A stretch of 54,098 bases of DNA from contig CAZYPB010000001.1 in NCBI GenBank assembly GCA_964649265.1, forward strand, positions 1 to 54,098. Reading direction: 5' to 3'. A program made the translations under genes and the position numbers. The notes beneath the pieces are model-generated. The model was given only the letters and a program-made list of their open reading frames with translations. It made no database searches and had not been told where the DNA came from. This DNA comes from CAZYPB01 sp964649265 (GTDB lineage: Archaea > Micrarchaeota > Micrarchaeia > Burarchaeales > JAKAKT01). Shown here piece after piece: positions 25,213 to 34,642 of this stretch (the stretch's first letter is position 1; each line of letters starts with the position of its first letter).

Positions 25213-28014
25213 TCACTGCATCTCGATTCCCAACTTATGATATTTGCCGTTCCTGTTGGATGCATAGGCTCCACCAACAACAGCATTCAACTTCCCATCC
25301 TTAACGTATTTCTCAACATCAAATTCTCCTTTTGCTAGTTCCTTATATTCCTCACTCTGCCTCTGCATGTGCATGCTCCATGTACCTGCATTTTGATCAA
25401 GGACAACAAGAACATTGAAGGTCTCACCAACGTTCACGGTGTGTTTTCTTTCGTCTCCTTCATTTACTGTTTCAAGATATACCTTTCCACCTTCAATGTC
25501 CATCGCCCTTAGTAATGGGGTTCCTGGAGGAAACGGATACTCTCTACCTGTAGCCGAATGAAGGTTTTCGGGATCATGAAATGAGAACGGTAAAACGACC
25601 TGTCTGCTCGTTGCCCCTCCCTCATCTGTTATCCTGCATCCGAAGATTAGGGCGGTCTTCCCTTTGTTAAGAGTCAATTCACGGGGTTCGGGAAACGAAT
25701 CAGTATATGGGGATTTGTTTCTACTCTCCCCCTTTCCAAATCCCCTGGTAACCTGCTTTTCAACAGGTCCCCCAACAGCATCCTGGACAGTTTTGAGGTC
25801 CTCAACAGTAAGCCCTAGATTTGTCAGGTAAGGCAACATTGTTGGATTGTTTTCATTAAGTGTTTGTTCCATACTTGCTATTGCCTCCGCATGGCTATTC
25901 TGTAGGTACTTGTAATATTCAGAAGAAACAAATCTTTCCCTGGCTTCTGGAATAAGGTACTCAACAAAGTGCTCTTCAACATCCCTTAATCTGGAATTTC
26001 CGAACATCTCCAAAGCATTATGGTTCTGCCCAAGCGGTTTGGATAATGCATCTGCTAATTCAACGTACACTGCAGCTGCCATTGGATTGTATCTTCTTTT
26101 GATTTCACCTGTTATCTCTTCAAGTTCCTCAGTTGTTATCTCTCCAGCTGCGTGCTTTCTATTCGCTTCTGCATTCAATTCTTTACTTATATCCTCCACT
26201 TTAGAGACAAATGAGGAATCATTTACTCTGTCAACTGCCCTGCTTGCTATAGAGCTTATTGCATCCCTCTCCTGAGAATATCTTGATGGATCCAGGGTCT
26301 CAAGATCTATCTCAGAGTTGTACAGAGGCATGTCCTTTATGAACTCCCTTGCCTGCAGTTCTGTCTCCCGTTTAATCAGTCTGGTGAAGAATTCAGAACC
26401 CTTAAACATCTCCTGATAGTTCTTTCCTCTGTAATCCAAGAGAAGGTTTGAAGTGAATTTTCCCTCTATATCAAAAGAACTCATGTCTGAAAACATTCCG
26501 TACTCTCTGTGTTCAACCTGAATCTCTGCAATTGAGTGCAGTAGTGCAGAAGCAACCGGATCGTAATATTTCCCATAAACTGCTTCTGCCTGGGGGTCCG
26601 GATTCTGTTTTTTCATCTCAGCATACTGTGCCTTAACTGCCCTTATAAAGGATGGGTCATCTAGTTTTTTACTAACTCTTTCAACCAATTCATTGAACCT
26701 CGTTGTTCCGCCAAAGAAAGTGTCCTCATTTCCTTTAATAATTGCCTGAAGAGAATTCTGTCCCCAAATATCCGCTATAACTCCACGTACACTGTGAACT
26801 GTTTGATTACTGGCCATATCCTTATTTTTCTTATCTGCTTCTTCCCAATAGTCCTTGATTATTTTGTCGAATTTACTTTCATAGTTTTGGAAAAGTGGAA
26901 GTACTGCCTGTTGTCTTCCACTGGACTCAACCTGCCCTACAGATGATCGTTTGTCTAAAAGAATTACTGCAACAAGCGCAGCGCCCATTATCAGTAGTTT
27001 CTTGTAATTCCCCTTGAACCATGTGCTTATTCTGTTTCCCACAGTTCTTTGTGCCATTATTCTCTCTCCCAATCCCTTTGTTTTCGGAAGAGCGTCGTCT
27101 ATAGTTTCTACAGGTATCATTCCCTCCTTAGCAAGTCCGTTTGCAACCTCTGCATCAAGTTTTGCAATAACCTCAGCAACAGTTGCTCCCTCCCTAGTTA
27201 AAGCAGTGCGTATTATTCTCCCAACCCTTTCTTGGAAAAGTTTTTCAGGAACCTTATCAACAAGTGCTGTTCTAAGGTGTTCATGAACTATGTTTTTTAT
27301 GTCATCAATGAATGCTCCACTTAAGCTTATTCCTGAAAGCCTTCCCTTCATCCCAGTCAGTGCACCTCTAAGGCGCGTTTCATTGTAGATCTGCGCTAAT
27401 TCAGGGTCCTTCTTTATTGTCCTCTCCAGATCATCCACAAATGCTTCAGCATCAAACTTGTTGCCTTTTCCTTTCTTTTTGTATACTTCTCCGATGAATT
27501 CTGAATCCGTTTTTGCATCGTCTGTACTTCTAAGCATATCGTCAAGTTTGCTGCCGACCATTGGGGACCAGTTTCCAGAAGGTTTTTTCCAACTCTCAGA
27601 TACTATTTCTTGCAACCCTTCAAAGGCTTTGGCCTGTTTCTTTGCATTCGCTAAAAGCCTATTGAATGCTTTCATAATGCTGTCAACCTGATGTTCTGTA
27701 ACCTTCCCAGTTTTCACAGCGTTTTTATCTATGATCAACTCTACAAAATGGGCAACCTTTCCTTCCTGTTTGGAGGTCCACATAAGAAGGAATGCTCCAC
27801 CAACATCAACTCCGACTTCTAACTTACCTGCATCTATCCCGAGGTCCCTTGCCATGTCTGTAACTGTGTTACTCACTGCATGTGCCATACCGAACTTACC
27901 AAACTTACCTGGGACTAAAGTTCTGAATGCCATGTACTCTGCATAATCTATTTTGTACTGATGTCTATCCAGTTCTTTTCCCATGATTGGAACATTTCCT
28001 GAAAGATTTCCCAT
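25213..28014 (-). CDS. Unknown protein B, large single-TM protein
   Basis: The protein has 933 residues from ATG 28014, preceded by GGGGGTTGAT; TTG 28029 is an alternative. Its N-terminal ~340 residues are soluble and mostly helical with many charged residues. A single TM helix (LLIMGAALVAVILL) follows near residue 345, then about 400 predicted helical residues with coiled-coil character. The C-terminal ~150-residue beta-rich domain is shared with protein A. There is no enzyme motif or signal peptide. It starts 25 bases after protein C's stop, so B and C are probably one transcript, with A following. I do not recognise it. Confidence 0.7.
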   Translation of the reverse strand: MGNLSGNVPIMGKELDRHQYKIDYAEYMAFRTLVPGKFGKFGMAHAVSNTVTDMARDLGIDAGKLEVGVDVGGAFLLMWTSKQEGKVAHFVELIIDKNAVKTGKVTEHQVDSIMKAFNRLLANAKKQAKAFEGLQEIVSESWKKPSGNWSPMVGSKLDDMLRSTDDAKTDSEFIGEVYKKKGKGNKFDAEAFVDDLERTIKKDPELAQIYNETRLRGALTGMKGRLSGISLSGAFIDDIKNIVHEHLRTALVDKVPEKLFQERVGRIIRTALTREGATVAEVIAKLDAEVANGLAKEGMIPVETIDDALPKTKGLGERIMAQRTVGNRISTWFKGNYKKLLIMGAALVAVILLDKRSSVGQVESSGRQQAVLPLFQNYESKFDKIIKDYWEEADKKNKDMASNQTVHSVRGVIADIWGQNSLQAIIKGNEDTFFGGTTRFNELVERVSKKLDDPSFIRAVKAQYAEMKKQNPDPQAEAVYGKYYDPVASALLHSIAEIQVEHREYGMFSDMSSFDIEGKFTSNLLLDYRGKNYQEMFKGSEFFTRLIKRETELQAREFIKDMPLYNSEIDLETLDPSRYSQERDAISSIASRAVDRVNDSSFVSKVEDISKELNAEANRKHAAGEITTEELEEITGEIKRRYNPMAAAVYVELADALSKPLGQNHNALEMFGNSRLRDVEEHFVEYLIPEARERFVSSEYYKYLQNSHAEAIASMEQTLNENNPTMLPYLTNLGLTVEDLKTVQDAVGGPVEKQVTRGFGKGESRNKSPYTDSFPEPRELTLNKGKTALIFGCRITDEGGATSRQVVLPFSFHDPENLHSATGREYPFPPGTPLLRAMDIEGGKVYLETVNEGDERKHTVNVGETFNVLVVLDQNAGTWSMHMQRQSEEYKELAKGEFDVEKYVKDGKLNAVVGGAYASNRNGKYHKLGIEMQ
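25271..25430. repeat. 160-bp perfect direct repeat, copy 2
   Basis: This is the second copy of the 160-bp repeat, inside the C-terminal coding region of unknown protein B, 940 bp from copy 1. Both copies are in the same frame and on the same strand, so they encode the same 53 residues. Confidence 0.95.
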
Positions 28015-28039
28015 CAAATCAACCCCCAATAATCGCCAT

Positions 28040-30730
28040 CTATATCTCAGGTCTCAGAATTCCCACGGCAGGAGGAATTCCCCTGCTCTTCGCTGTTTTC
28101 AAACCAGTGTTATCTCCTAACCACTTCAATGAAAAACATCCGTCCTTATACGATTCAACTATTATATTTGTGTCAAATTTAATTTGCTGGCCTGTTTTTG
28201 TAAACATCTCCTCTTCCTTTCTTTTCGCAAGTGCCCCTGCAACTGATGGAAGATCGGATTTAACTCCCCGGTATCTCTTGGAAAAGAATTCTATTATCCG
28301 GTCTGGGGAATCAGCAGGACCTCCTTTCCTTAGGTATAACTCCACTGTATCATCAACACTCATTCCCAAAGCACTTGCAATTCTGTTGAACTTTCCTTCT
28401 TCCATAAGCTCTGAAACGGTCTCTGCCCTGTATGCAATCAGTCTTTTTGTCACTCCCTGGACAACCCGATCATCCGGAATATCCTCAAGCCCATAAGCGT
28501 ATGCAATGCTCTTGGCAGTCTCTTGGGTTAACTCTTCCCCAAAGCAATAAGTGGATGATGAAATATCCTCGTATGCTTTTTTCACAGCGCCCTCATTGCC
28601 GTATATCTTTTTCATATGTGCCATGTAATCTGCCGTCATCTCCTGTGCTCCTGCAAATTCCTGCGCATAGGAATAATCCAAGTATGGCTGGGCTTTTCTT
28701 TTGTCATGTCTCTCCCCTTGGTTGTGAGTACTTAGATAAAGTCCTGCAACAAGGCCCCCGTTTTCCATCCAGAATAATTTGTTAAATCCAGCCGAAGGAG
28801 CAAGCAGCTTCACATTTACCGAATGTCCTGCTTCAATCCATTTAGACAGTCTAACAGACCTTGTCCGTGTTCCCTTTCCTATAACTCCTTTATAGCAGAA
28901 ATCAGCGAATTTAGCTAGTTCTGGATTCTTGTTAAGCAGTCTTGATATGGCTATTTTCCCTGGTTTGGATCTTGCAGATGCAAGCCCGAACGCAACTGTG
29001 AATACTGCAGCCCAAGCAGCTGCCTCTGTTTTCTCATTATCTGAACCAAATGCTTCGTTTGCTTTATGGGCATCATAAATGGATTTTATTGCCTGCCATC
29101 CCCAATATGCGACAATGGGCCATTTTCCAAGCATAAACAGATACCAATGTTCTTCTATAAGGGAATTGGCGGCCTTCATGAAATTCTCATCAACTGAAAG
29201 AAGGGACTCTATTTTTCCATTATGTTCGTAGTAAAACGTACCTATCTCTTTCATTGTGCCGAAATAAACTCCGTTCTCAACCATCTCCTGCATTGCGTTT
29301 TGAACACTCTTTCCCCTGCCTCTTATCCCAAGGTAAGGGTCTATTGCACTGTATTCTCCGTCTTCCTTTGAGTATGCAATAACCACGACATCGTATTCAC
29401 TCTTTCTCTCCTGTCCTCCAGAGTTCACAAAAACATAGTTTTTTGTTTGTATGATTGAGCAGTTCTCAGGCAAAAGCCCTATCAATTTTGATTTTGCCTC
29501 CTCAGTAAGAAAAGAAGGAATTCCATCGGTTGTTGTGAAATATTCTCTACCACTTTCATCCTGGAAATCAGCTATATTCTGAGAATTAAAGCCCATGAAT
29601 TGTTCATGCCTTTGGTAAGCATCCCTATACATCAGATCCTGCGAATAGAATCTAAACAAGAATGAGTTTTTATTTCTGATTAGGTCAAGTACCTCGCTAT
29701 CAGCCCCAATGCTTCTTAATAGGAAATCACTATGTGCGAGGTCCCTGGACTCCTCTATTGATTCTCTTGCCTCATCAGCGAGTATACTGTTTCTCTCGAA
29801 TATCCGGTTTTTTATTTCACCATGGAACAAAGGAATCATGCCCTCAGGAATATAGTTTCTTATTTTTTCCATATTTCCCGGGATATAGCGATATAAATCA
29901 AAGATATTAACAGAACTTCCAATACTCCCCGGCTCACCAGATGTTTGTGCTGTTGTCTTAGATTGTTCTTGTGCAAAAAGTGTTTCAACAATACTTTCTT
30001 CTGTTATTAGGACTATTCCCTTTTCCATAAGGTGCTCTCTAAGTGCTTCAATCTTCCTCTCTTCATCAAAATTATATTCTAGGGCCCTAAGCCCAGTGGC
30101 ATGGCTGGTGAATGGGTTCACCTCCTGGTCAGTGTTTTGTCTTACCAGTACTCTAGGCTTACCAATAAGAACAACATCACCTGTTTCACTGTTCAATCCT
30201 GTGTTAGCCCATTCAAACCAGTATCTAACCTCATACCCCTGTGAATCATAGAATGTTCTGCCAGTCATCTCATTCCAAGCTGCTTTTATTTTTGATTCCA
30301 TGCCCTTGAAATTTAGATCTGCCATCTCAACAAGATGTCTGCTTGTCTTATCATCATAATATTCTCTGCCAATGGCTATCTCATCTGGAACTATTGCACT
30401 TATAACTGTTCTAAGTTCCTTATTCTTAGACTGGGATCGTGGTTTCCATTGCTTTGTTTTTGGTCCCTCAACAACAACTTCTCTTCTTGCTCCACCATGG
30501 CATTTCATTCCTGAACTCACTCTAAGTGGCCAATGGTTCTCTCCATTCAAATAGGACCTAACTGCTTTATCGATATCTTCCTGTTGGTAACCGTCCAAAT
30601 TCCGTGTTTTAACAACAACTTTTCCAGCCATCCCTTTGTCCGCTAACCTGTTTCCCGAAGCCTTGTGAGATGGAAGACAAGTTGGTTTTTTCTTTCCTTT
30701 TTTTTCAGCCTGTACCTGGAAGATAAACAC
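28040..30730 (-). CDS. Unknown protein C, large mostly soluble protein
   Basis: The protein has 896 residues with a GTG start at 30730, placed by a GGTGAGG Shine-Dalgarno just before it. A TATA-like AGTATATACG at 30741-30750 is rather close to this start, so an internal Met (30631, MAGKVVV) is possible. The N-terminal 100 residues are strongly basic. Two hydrophobic stretches near residues 530-550 and 575-595 could be membrane-inserted. The rest is mixed helical with no motif I can name. It is the first gene of a three-gene same-strand cluster with proteins B and A, with no recognisable relatives among housekeeping families. Confidence 0.68.
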   Translation of the reverse strand: MFIFQVQAEKKGKKKPTCLPSHKASGNRLADKGMAGKVVVKTRNLDGYQQEDIDKAVRSYLNGENHWPLRVSSGMKCHGGARREVVVEGPKTKQWKPRSQSKNKELRTVISAIVPDEIAIGREYYDDKTSRHLVEMADLNFKGMESKIKAAWNEMTGRTFYDSQGYEVRYWFEWANTGLNSETGDVVLIGKPRVLVRQNTDQEVNPFTSHATGLRALEYNFDEERKIEALREHLMEKGIVLITEESIVETLFAQEQSKTTAQTSGEPGSIGSSVNIFDLYRYIPGNMEKIRNYIPEGMIPLFHGEIKNRIFERNSILADEARESIEESRDLAHSDFLLRSIGADSEVLDLIRNKNSFLFRFYSQDLMYRDAYQRHEQFMGFNSQNIADFQDESGREYFTTTDGIPSFLTEEAKSKLIGLLPENCSIIQTKNYVFVNSGGQERKSEYDVVVIAYSKEDGEYSAIDPYLGIRGRGKSVQNAMQEMVENGVYFGTMKEIGTFYYEHNGKIESLLSVDENFMKAANSLIEEHWYLFMLGKWPIVAYWGWQAIKSIYDAHKANEAFGSDNEKTEAAAWAAVFTVAFGLASARSKPGKIAISRLLNKNPELAKFADFCYKGVIGKGTRTRSVRLSKWIEAGHSVNVKLLAPSAGFNKLFWMENGGLVAGLYLSTHNQGERHDKRKAQPYLDYSYAQEFAGAQEMTADYMAHMKKIYGNEGAVKKAYEDISSSTYCFGEELTQETAKSIAYAYGLEDIPDDRVVQGVTKRLIAYRAETVSELMEEGKFNRIASALGMSVDDTVELYLRKGGPADSPDRIIEFFSKRYRGVKSDLPSVAGALAKRKEEEMFTKTGQQIKFDTNIIVESYKDGCFSLKWLGDNTGLKTAKSRGIPPAVGILRPEI

Positions 30731-30773
30731 TACCTCACCACGTATATACTATGGATTTGGGCCTTTAAGTACA

Positions 30774-31985
30774 TTAGCTTTCCCTCAGTAATCGCATTAT
30801 CTGCCCAACACTTGGCCTCTTTCCATACATAAGAAGCCCGATTCTAAAGACCTTTGCTGAAAGCCACATGAATAGCAAGACAAATGAAATAAGCACAGCG
30901 ATGCTTGCACCTATCTCAAGTGCGGGCAGGTCAGTTAATGACAGTCTTATTAACATTACAATTGGTGCAGTTAATGGAAAGAATGAAAGTCCCTGGGCAA
31001 GAATTGAATTAGGTTCTTTCACTATTACTGCTGAGAACATTAGTGGAAGTGCTGCAATGAACCCAAACATTCCAGCAACCTGCTGCCCTTCCCTCTGCGT
31101 TGTTGAGATTGCCCCAACACCTGCATAAACACTTGCGAATATCAGATATCCCAGTACAAAGTAAACGACGGAGAGTGCTATTGTAATATATGGTACCTCA
31201 AATGCCCCAAGAAGAGGCATGCTATCCTGCATAACTGAATATGCAGAGGTGAGAACAGTGATCCCGGCAATTCCCCATATGAGCACCTGGGTTAATCCAA
31301 CTGCCCCAAGGCCGATTATCTTTCCAGCCATAAGCTCCAGTGGGGAAACCGAAGAAAGCAGTATCTCTATCACCCGGTTCTCCTTTTCAGAAACAATGCT
31401 CTGCAAAAGGAAGCCAGAGGTCATGAATGCGGCCATTACAAAAACAAAAGCAAATGCATATGGGATTATCAGTTTCAAGAGATTCGGCTGTGTTTCAGCC
31501 CCAGTCTCATCCAGAAAAACAGGAACAACTATTGCAGGGGCAATTGCCCTAAGATAAATATTGCCTTCAACATGATCTGAAAGAATGGTCTTTCTAAGAG
31601 AGTCCTTCAGCCATTCATCCGAAAATCCGCTTGCAATGTTCTTTGAATCAGTATAAACCTGAACTTGTCCGAACATCATATAATTATCCGGTATAACAAA
31701 ATAATGGGAAATCTTTCCTTTCAGAAGTGCCTGTTTTGCCTGTTCTTCATCTTTGTATTCAGTTAGGTTTATTGATTCCGGAGAACCCAGGTTAGTGAAA
31801 AAACCGGTCTTATCAACGTACCCAATATCGCCCCGCATTGCCCCCTCCGTCAGATCCCCCATAACAACAGTCTGTAAGAATACAACGCCAAGCATAAGTG
31901 CGGGTAATCCCAGAGTTATCAACAGGAATTCCTTTCTCTTTACATTCACAAGGTATTCATGCAATGCTATTTTCAGGGCGTTCAT
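30774..31985 (-). CDS. ABC-2 type transporter permease (NatB-like)
   Basis: The protein has 403 residues: an N-terminal TM helix near residues 20-40, a ~130-residue extracytoplasmic domain, then five or six TM helices in the C-terminal half, with the FLLQSIVSEKENRVIEILLSS segment typical of the ABC-2/NatB family. It pairs with the ATPase encoded just upstream (4-bp overlap). It should export a small ion, lipid or peptide; NatAB-type systems export Na+, but the substrate here is not readable. Confidence 0.9.
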   Translation of the reverse strand: MNALKIALHEYLVNVKRKEFLLITLGLPALMLGVVFLQTVVMGDLTEGAMRGDIGYVDKTGFFTNLGSPESINLTEYKDEEQAKQALLKGKISHYFVIPDNYMMFGQVQVYTDSKNIASGFSDEWLKDSLRKTILSDHVEGNIYLRAIAPAIVVPVFLDETGAETQPNLLKLIIPYAFAFVFVMAAFMTSGFLLQSIVSEKENRVIEILLSSVSPLELMAGKIIGLGAVGLTQVLIWGIAGITVLTSAYSVMQDSMPLLGAFEVPYITIALSVVYFVLGYLIFASVYAGVGAISTTQREGQQVAGMFGFIAALPLMFSAVIVKEPNSILAQGLSFFPLTAPIVMLIRLSLTDLPALEIGASIAVLISFVLLFMWLSAKVFRIGLLMYGKRPSVGQIMRLLRES

Positions 31986-32890
31986 CTGCTCTCCTCCTGT
32001 ACCAGGCTTATGAATATCTCATTGAGTGAAGGCCCACCAACTTCAAACCTGCTTATACCCAATCCCTTTCTTACGAGTGTTTTAAGGACATTCCCCGGAA
32101 CAGTTGCCTTAGCCAATTTTAGTTCTGCGTATTTCCCATAATCCTCTATTTTCTCCACCCCAGATATTTTTGCAGGCAGTTTTCCCTGATACTCAACTGT
32201 TATCGAATTAGCACCATGTTCAGCTTTCACTTCCCCTATCCTGCCATAAAGAACAACAGAACCTTTGTTTACCATCAATACTCTGTCGCACATCTTCTCA
32301 ACCTGGTCCATTTGGTGGGTTGAAAGAACAATTGTTTTTCCACTCTCCTTTAATTCAAGAATAAGATCCTTTATTAGTTTGGAATTAACCGGGTCTAAGC
32401 CTGAGAAAGGCTCATCAAGAACAATAAGTGACGGGTTATGTAACAATGAGACAATGAACTGTATTTTCTGCGCCATTCCTTTTGATAGCTCGTTTATCTT
32501 CTTTTCAGAATGTGCTTCCATACCTATCTTCTTTAACCACTTAAGAGCGCTTTTCCTAGCATCCTCTTTACTCATCCCCTTAAGAGTTCCAAAATAGACA
32601 AGTGAATCTATTACCTTAAGTCCCCTGTAAAGCCCCCTTTCTTCAGGAAGATATCCTATTTGTCTTTTCAGCTCTTCATCTAACCTCTTGTTGAAAAGAT
32701 TGACTTCCCCCTTATCTGCTTTTATTATGTCCATTATTATCCTAAGAAGCGTTGTCTTGCCTGCACCATTCGGTCCAAGTATGCCAAATACCTCACCATC
32801 ATCTATTGAAAACGAGACTCCTGAAAGCACTATCTGGGAGTCAAATGCTTTGTAAATACCGGATACAGAGAGAAGTTGCACAACGTTCAC
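31982..32890 (-). CDS. ABC transporter ATP-binding protein (NatA-like)
   Basis: The protein has 302 residues. Its complete ABC ATPase core includes GPNGAGKTT (Walker A, near residue 38), LSKGMAQK (signature), LIVLDEPFSGLDP (Walker B and D-loop) and STHQMD (switch His). A ~70-residue C-terminal extension typical of multidrug/NatA-type ATPases follows. It powers the permease encoded downstream; 4-bp overlaps link it to both neighbours, so all three genes form one operon. Confidence 0.94.
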   Translation of the reverse strand: MNVVQLLSVSGIYKAFDSQIVLSGVSFSIDDGEVFGILGPNGAGKTTLLRIIMDIIKADKGEVNLFNKRLDEELKRQIGYLPEERGLYRGLKVIDSLVYFGTLKGMSKEDARKSALKWLKKIGMEAHSEKKINELSKGMAQKIQFIVSLLHNPSLIVLDEPFSGLDPVNSKLIKDLILELKESGKTIVLSTHQMDQVEKMCDRVLMVNKGSVVLYGRIGEVKAEHGANSITVEYQGKLPAKISGVEKIEDYGKYAELKLAKATVPGNVLKTLVRKGLGISRFEVGGPSLNEIFISLVQEESR

Positions 32891-33606
32891 CCTGTTTCAC
32901 TGATACACGCTTCAAGAAGATCCTGGTCTGTTATATGCTGGCAGAGAGATTCATCCAAACTAAGCACTGCAAGCTGATAATAACAGTCCTCCCTAAGATA
33001 TCCAGTTATTGAATCACAAACTACTATTTCCATTGTGGACATTGCATATTGGAGAAGGCACGAGTTTTTAGAATCAGTTGAGTCTGATTCACAGATATTT
33101 GGGTTTCCGTTCTCTATTGCAAAATAGGAAAGACAGTTCCCTGCGAATTCTGAGTTCATTATGTTCTCACAGACATTCTCTTTCTTTTTTAGAGAATAAA
33201 GCAAAAAGCATCTGTCACTGCTTCCATCGACAGTATCATTTGCAGATAAAACTGCTTGGAAGCATACCTGGTAATTTGATTGTTCTATAGCTTGTCCTGA
33301 GAAACACTCCCCCCTCAAATCAGGAGTGGTTATCTTTTCGCAACCCCCTTTCTCTGCAAATCTAGAATAGCACTTATCCATATAGTACGGGTTCTCTATC
33401 CTTTTGCAGATATCCCTGTTGTTCTCCCTTACAGCGAATTCTGTAAAGCACGTATGTTGTTCTATACCATTAAGCGTAATGCAATTATCTGCACCAGTTG
33501 TAATCTGTATTCCTATTACTGATGCATCAGGTATAAGATAAAGAGCAGCAAGAAGAAGGATCATCATAAACACAGCAAATGGCAGTGTTTTCTTTACAGT
33601 TGTCAT
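32887..33606 (-). CDS. Membrane-anchored protein with 16-cysteine helical repeats
   Basis: The protein has 239 residues from ATG 33606; the longer frame to 33693 runs through the divergent promoter. An N-terminal TM helix (about 5-28) anchors an exported region with 16 cysteines in regular pairs. Each repeat is about 25-35 residues of the form C-x3-5-A(I/V)xxxNxxxC-x-x-I. The even number and the export signal suggest a stack of disulfide-pinned helical hairpins. It is the first gene of the ABC operon, so it may be a binding partner or regulator of the exporter. Repeats of this look occur in other DPANN-type proteomes, from memory. Confidence 0.75.
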   Translation of the reverse strand: MTTVKKTLPFAVFMMILLLAALYLIPDASVIGIQITTGADNCITLNGIEQHTCFTEFAVRENNRDICKRIENPYYMDKCYSRFAEKGGCEKITTPDLRGECFSGQAIEQSNYQVCFQAVLSANDTVDGSSDRCFLLYSLKKKENVCENIMNSEFAGNCLSYFAIENGNPNICESDSTDSKNSCLLQYAMSTMEIVVCDSITGYLREDCYYQLAVLSLDESLCQHITDQDLLEACISETG

Positions 33607-33634
33607 GTTCCTCAAACATATTGAATTTCCAATG

Positions 33635-33642
33635 TTTATATA
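33635..33642 (+). promoter_or_regulatory. TATA box for the DJ-1/PfpI-like gene
   Basis: TTTATATA is centred about 36 bases before ATG 33674, within the 67-bp divergent spacer shared with the Cys-repeat gene. A start near 33664 would make the in-frame codons at 33650 and 33662 unusable. Confidence 0.55.
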
Positions 33643-33673
33643 GGTTGGGTTGTCATTTTCTATGGGTGGTGTA

Positions 33674-34204
33674 ATGGCCGGACTAAAGGGCAAAACCGTT
33701 GTTGTTCTTGTTGATGATGGTTATCAGGACCTTGAGGTTTGGTACCCATTCCTTAGGCTCAAGGAAGAGGGAGCAGATGTCTACTCTGTTGCCCCTGAGA
33801 AGAGAAAATACATTGGAAAGAATGGATATCCCATCGATGTTGATTTTTCAATTGATGAAGCACCTGATGCGGATTGTGTGGTCATTCCCGGAGGATGGGC
33901 ACCTGACCATTTAAGGAGAAACAAGATAGTTGTTTCTTATGTAAGGGAGGCAAATGAAAAAGACAAACTTATCGCATCAATATGTCACGGGGGGTCTCTT
34001 CTTGTTTCAGCAGGAACATTGAAAGGAAAAAAGGCAACAAGTTACGATGCCATAAAGGATGACATGATAAATTCTGGAGCGGAGTGGATTGATGAGGAAG
34101 TGGTTGTAGATGGGAATCTTATAACCTCGAGAAAACCCGCGGACCTCCCTGTTTTCTGCAGAAAAATAATCAGATTTCTCTCGGAAAATGAAAAAAGTCG
34201 ATGA
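33674..34204 (+). CDS. DJ-1/PfpI family protein
   Basis: The protein has 176 residues from ATG 33674, preceded by GGTGGTG. DJ-1/PfpI family features are present: GYQDLEVWYP (the conserved Glu), VIPGGWAPD and the nucleophile elbow ASICHGGSLL with the reactive Cys near residue 106, followed by His. Members act as deglycases, glyoxalases or intracellular peptidases; the exact reaction cannot be set from sequence. The next transcript has its own strong promoter, so this gene is probably not part of the secretion-like locus. Confidence 0.92.
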   Translation: MAGLKGKTVVVLVDDGYQDLEVWYPFLRLKEEGADVYSVAPEKRKYIGKNGYPIDVDFSIDEAPDADCVVIPGGWAPDHLRRNKIVVSYVREANEKDKLIASICHGGSLLVSAGTLKGKKATSYDAIKDDMINSGAEWIDEEVVVDGNLITSRKPADLPVFCRKIIRFLSENEKSR

Positions 34205-34221
34205 GCAAAAATAGGGTAAGG

Positions 34222-34229
34222 TTTATAAA
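34222..34229 (+). promoter_or_regulatory. TATA box for the VirB2-like pilin gene
   Basis: TTTATAAA sits at the centre of the palindrome GGTTTATAAACC, about 54 bases before ATG 34280. It predicts a leader near 30 bases that contains a perfect GGAGGT Shine-Dalgarno (34267-34272), arguing for strong expression. Confidence 0.6.
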
Positions 34230-34279
34230 CCGGTTAAGCGCTAATGTCAGATATAAAAACTCAACTGGAGGTAGATCTG

Positions 34280-34642
34280 ATGATGAGACGGTTTTGGTTG
34301 ACCAGGACGTCCGTTATTTTGGCGTTAGTGTTAATGAGCAACCTGGTAATTGCCGGTCCAAGCCCAATGGTTGTGCAGCTCACTGCTATCTGCGCAAACA
34401 TAAAGGCAGTGGTACCGATAGTAGCGTTGCTTATGTTTATCCTTGCCGGAGGTATCTATGCTATTGGTCAGGTTCTAGGAGCTGAGACCAGGGCAAGAGC
34501 ATCCGTCTGGGCGACAGCGATGTTGGTAGGAGGAGTTATTGGACTCATCATAGCAGCATCTGCACAGTATCTCGTAGAGATATTCGCTCAGTTTGCCATA
34601 GGAGGAACGTCCATTATAAGCGGATCAGGAATAACCTGCTAA
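34280..34642 (+). CDS. VirB2/TrbC-like pilin
   Basis: The protein has 120 residues from ATG 34280, 7 bases after GGAGGT; the longer frame to 34244 contains the Shine-Dalgarno and is rejected. A signal peptide ends near VIAGPSP. The mature part has two TM helices (about residues 40-62 and 72-95) separated by a short basic loop (GAETRARAS), then a short tail ending in Cys. Size, signal peptide and the helix-loop-helix plan match VirB2/TrbC pilins of type IV secretion systems. The VirB4-like genes just downstream support this. Similarity is by architecture; sequence is diverged. Confidence 0.72.
   Translation: MMRRFWLTRTSVILALVLMSNLVIAGPSPMVVQLTAICANIKAVVPIVALLMFILAGGIYAIGQVLGAETRARASVWATAMLVGGVIGLIIAASAQYLVEIFAQFAIGGTSIISGSGITC

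Noticed and set aside
24331..25430. The 160-bp repeat as ends of a mobile element
   Set aside because: The copies are in-frame coding parts of two homologous domains, in direct orientation, with no terminal inverted repeats or transposase between them.
34201..34485. Plus-strand 94-residue frame before and over the pilin gene
   Set aside because: It covers the pilin promoter and Shine-Dalgarno and shows no protein-like pattern; the pilin frame is clearly the coding one.
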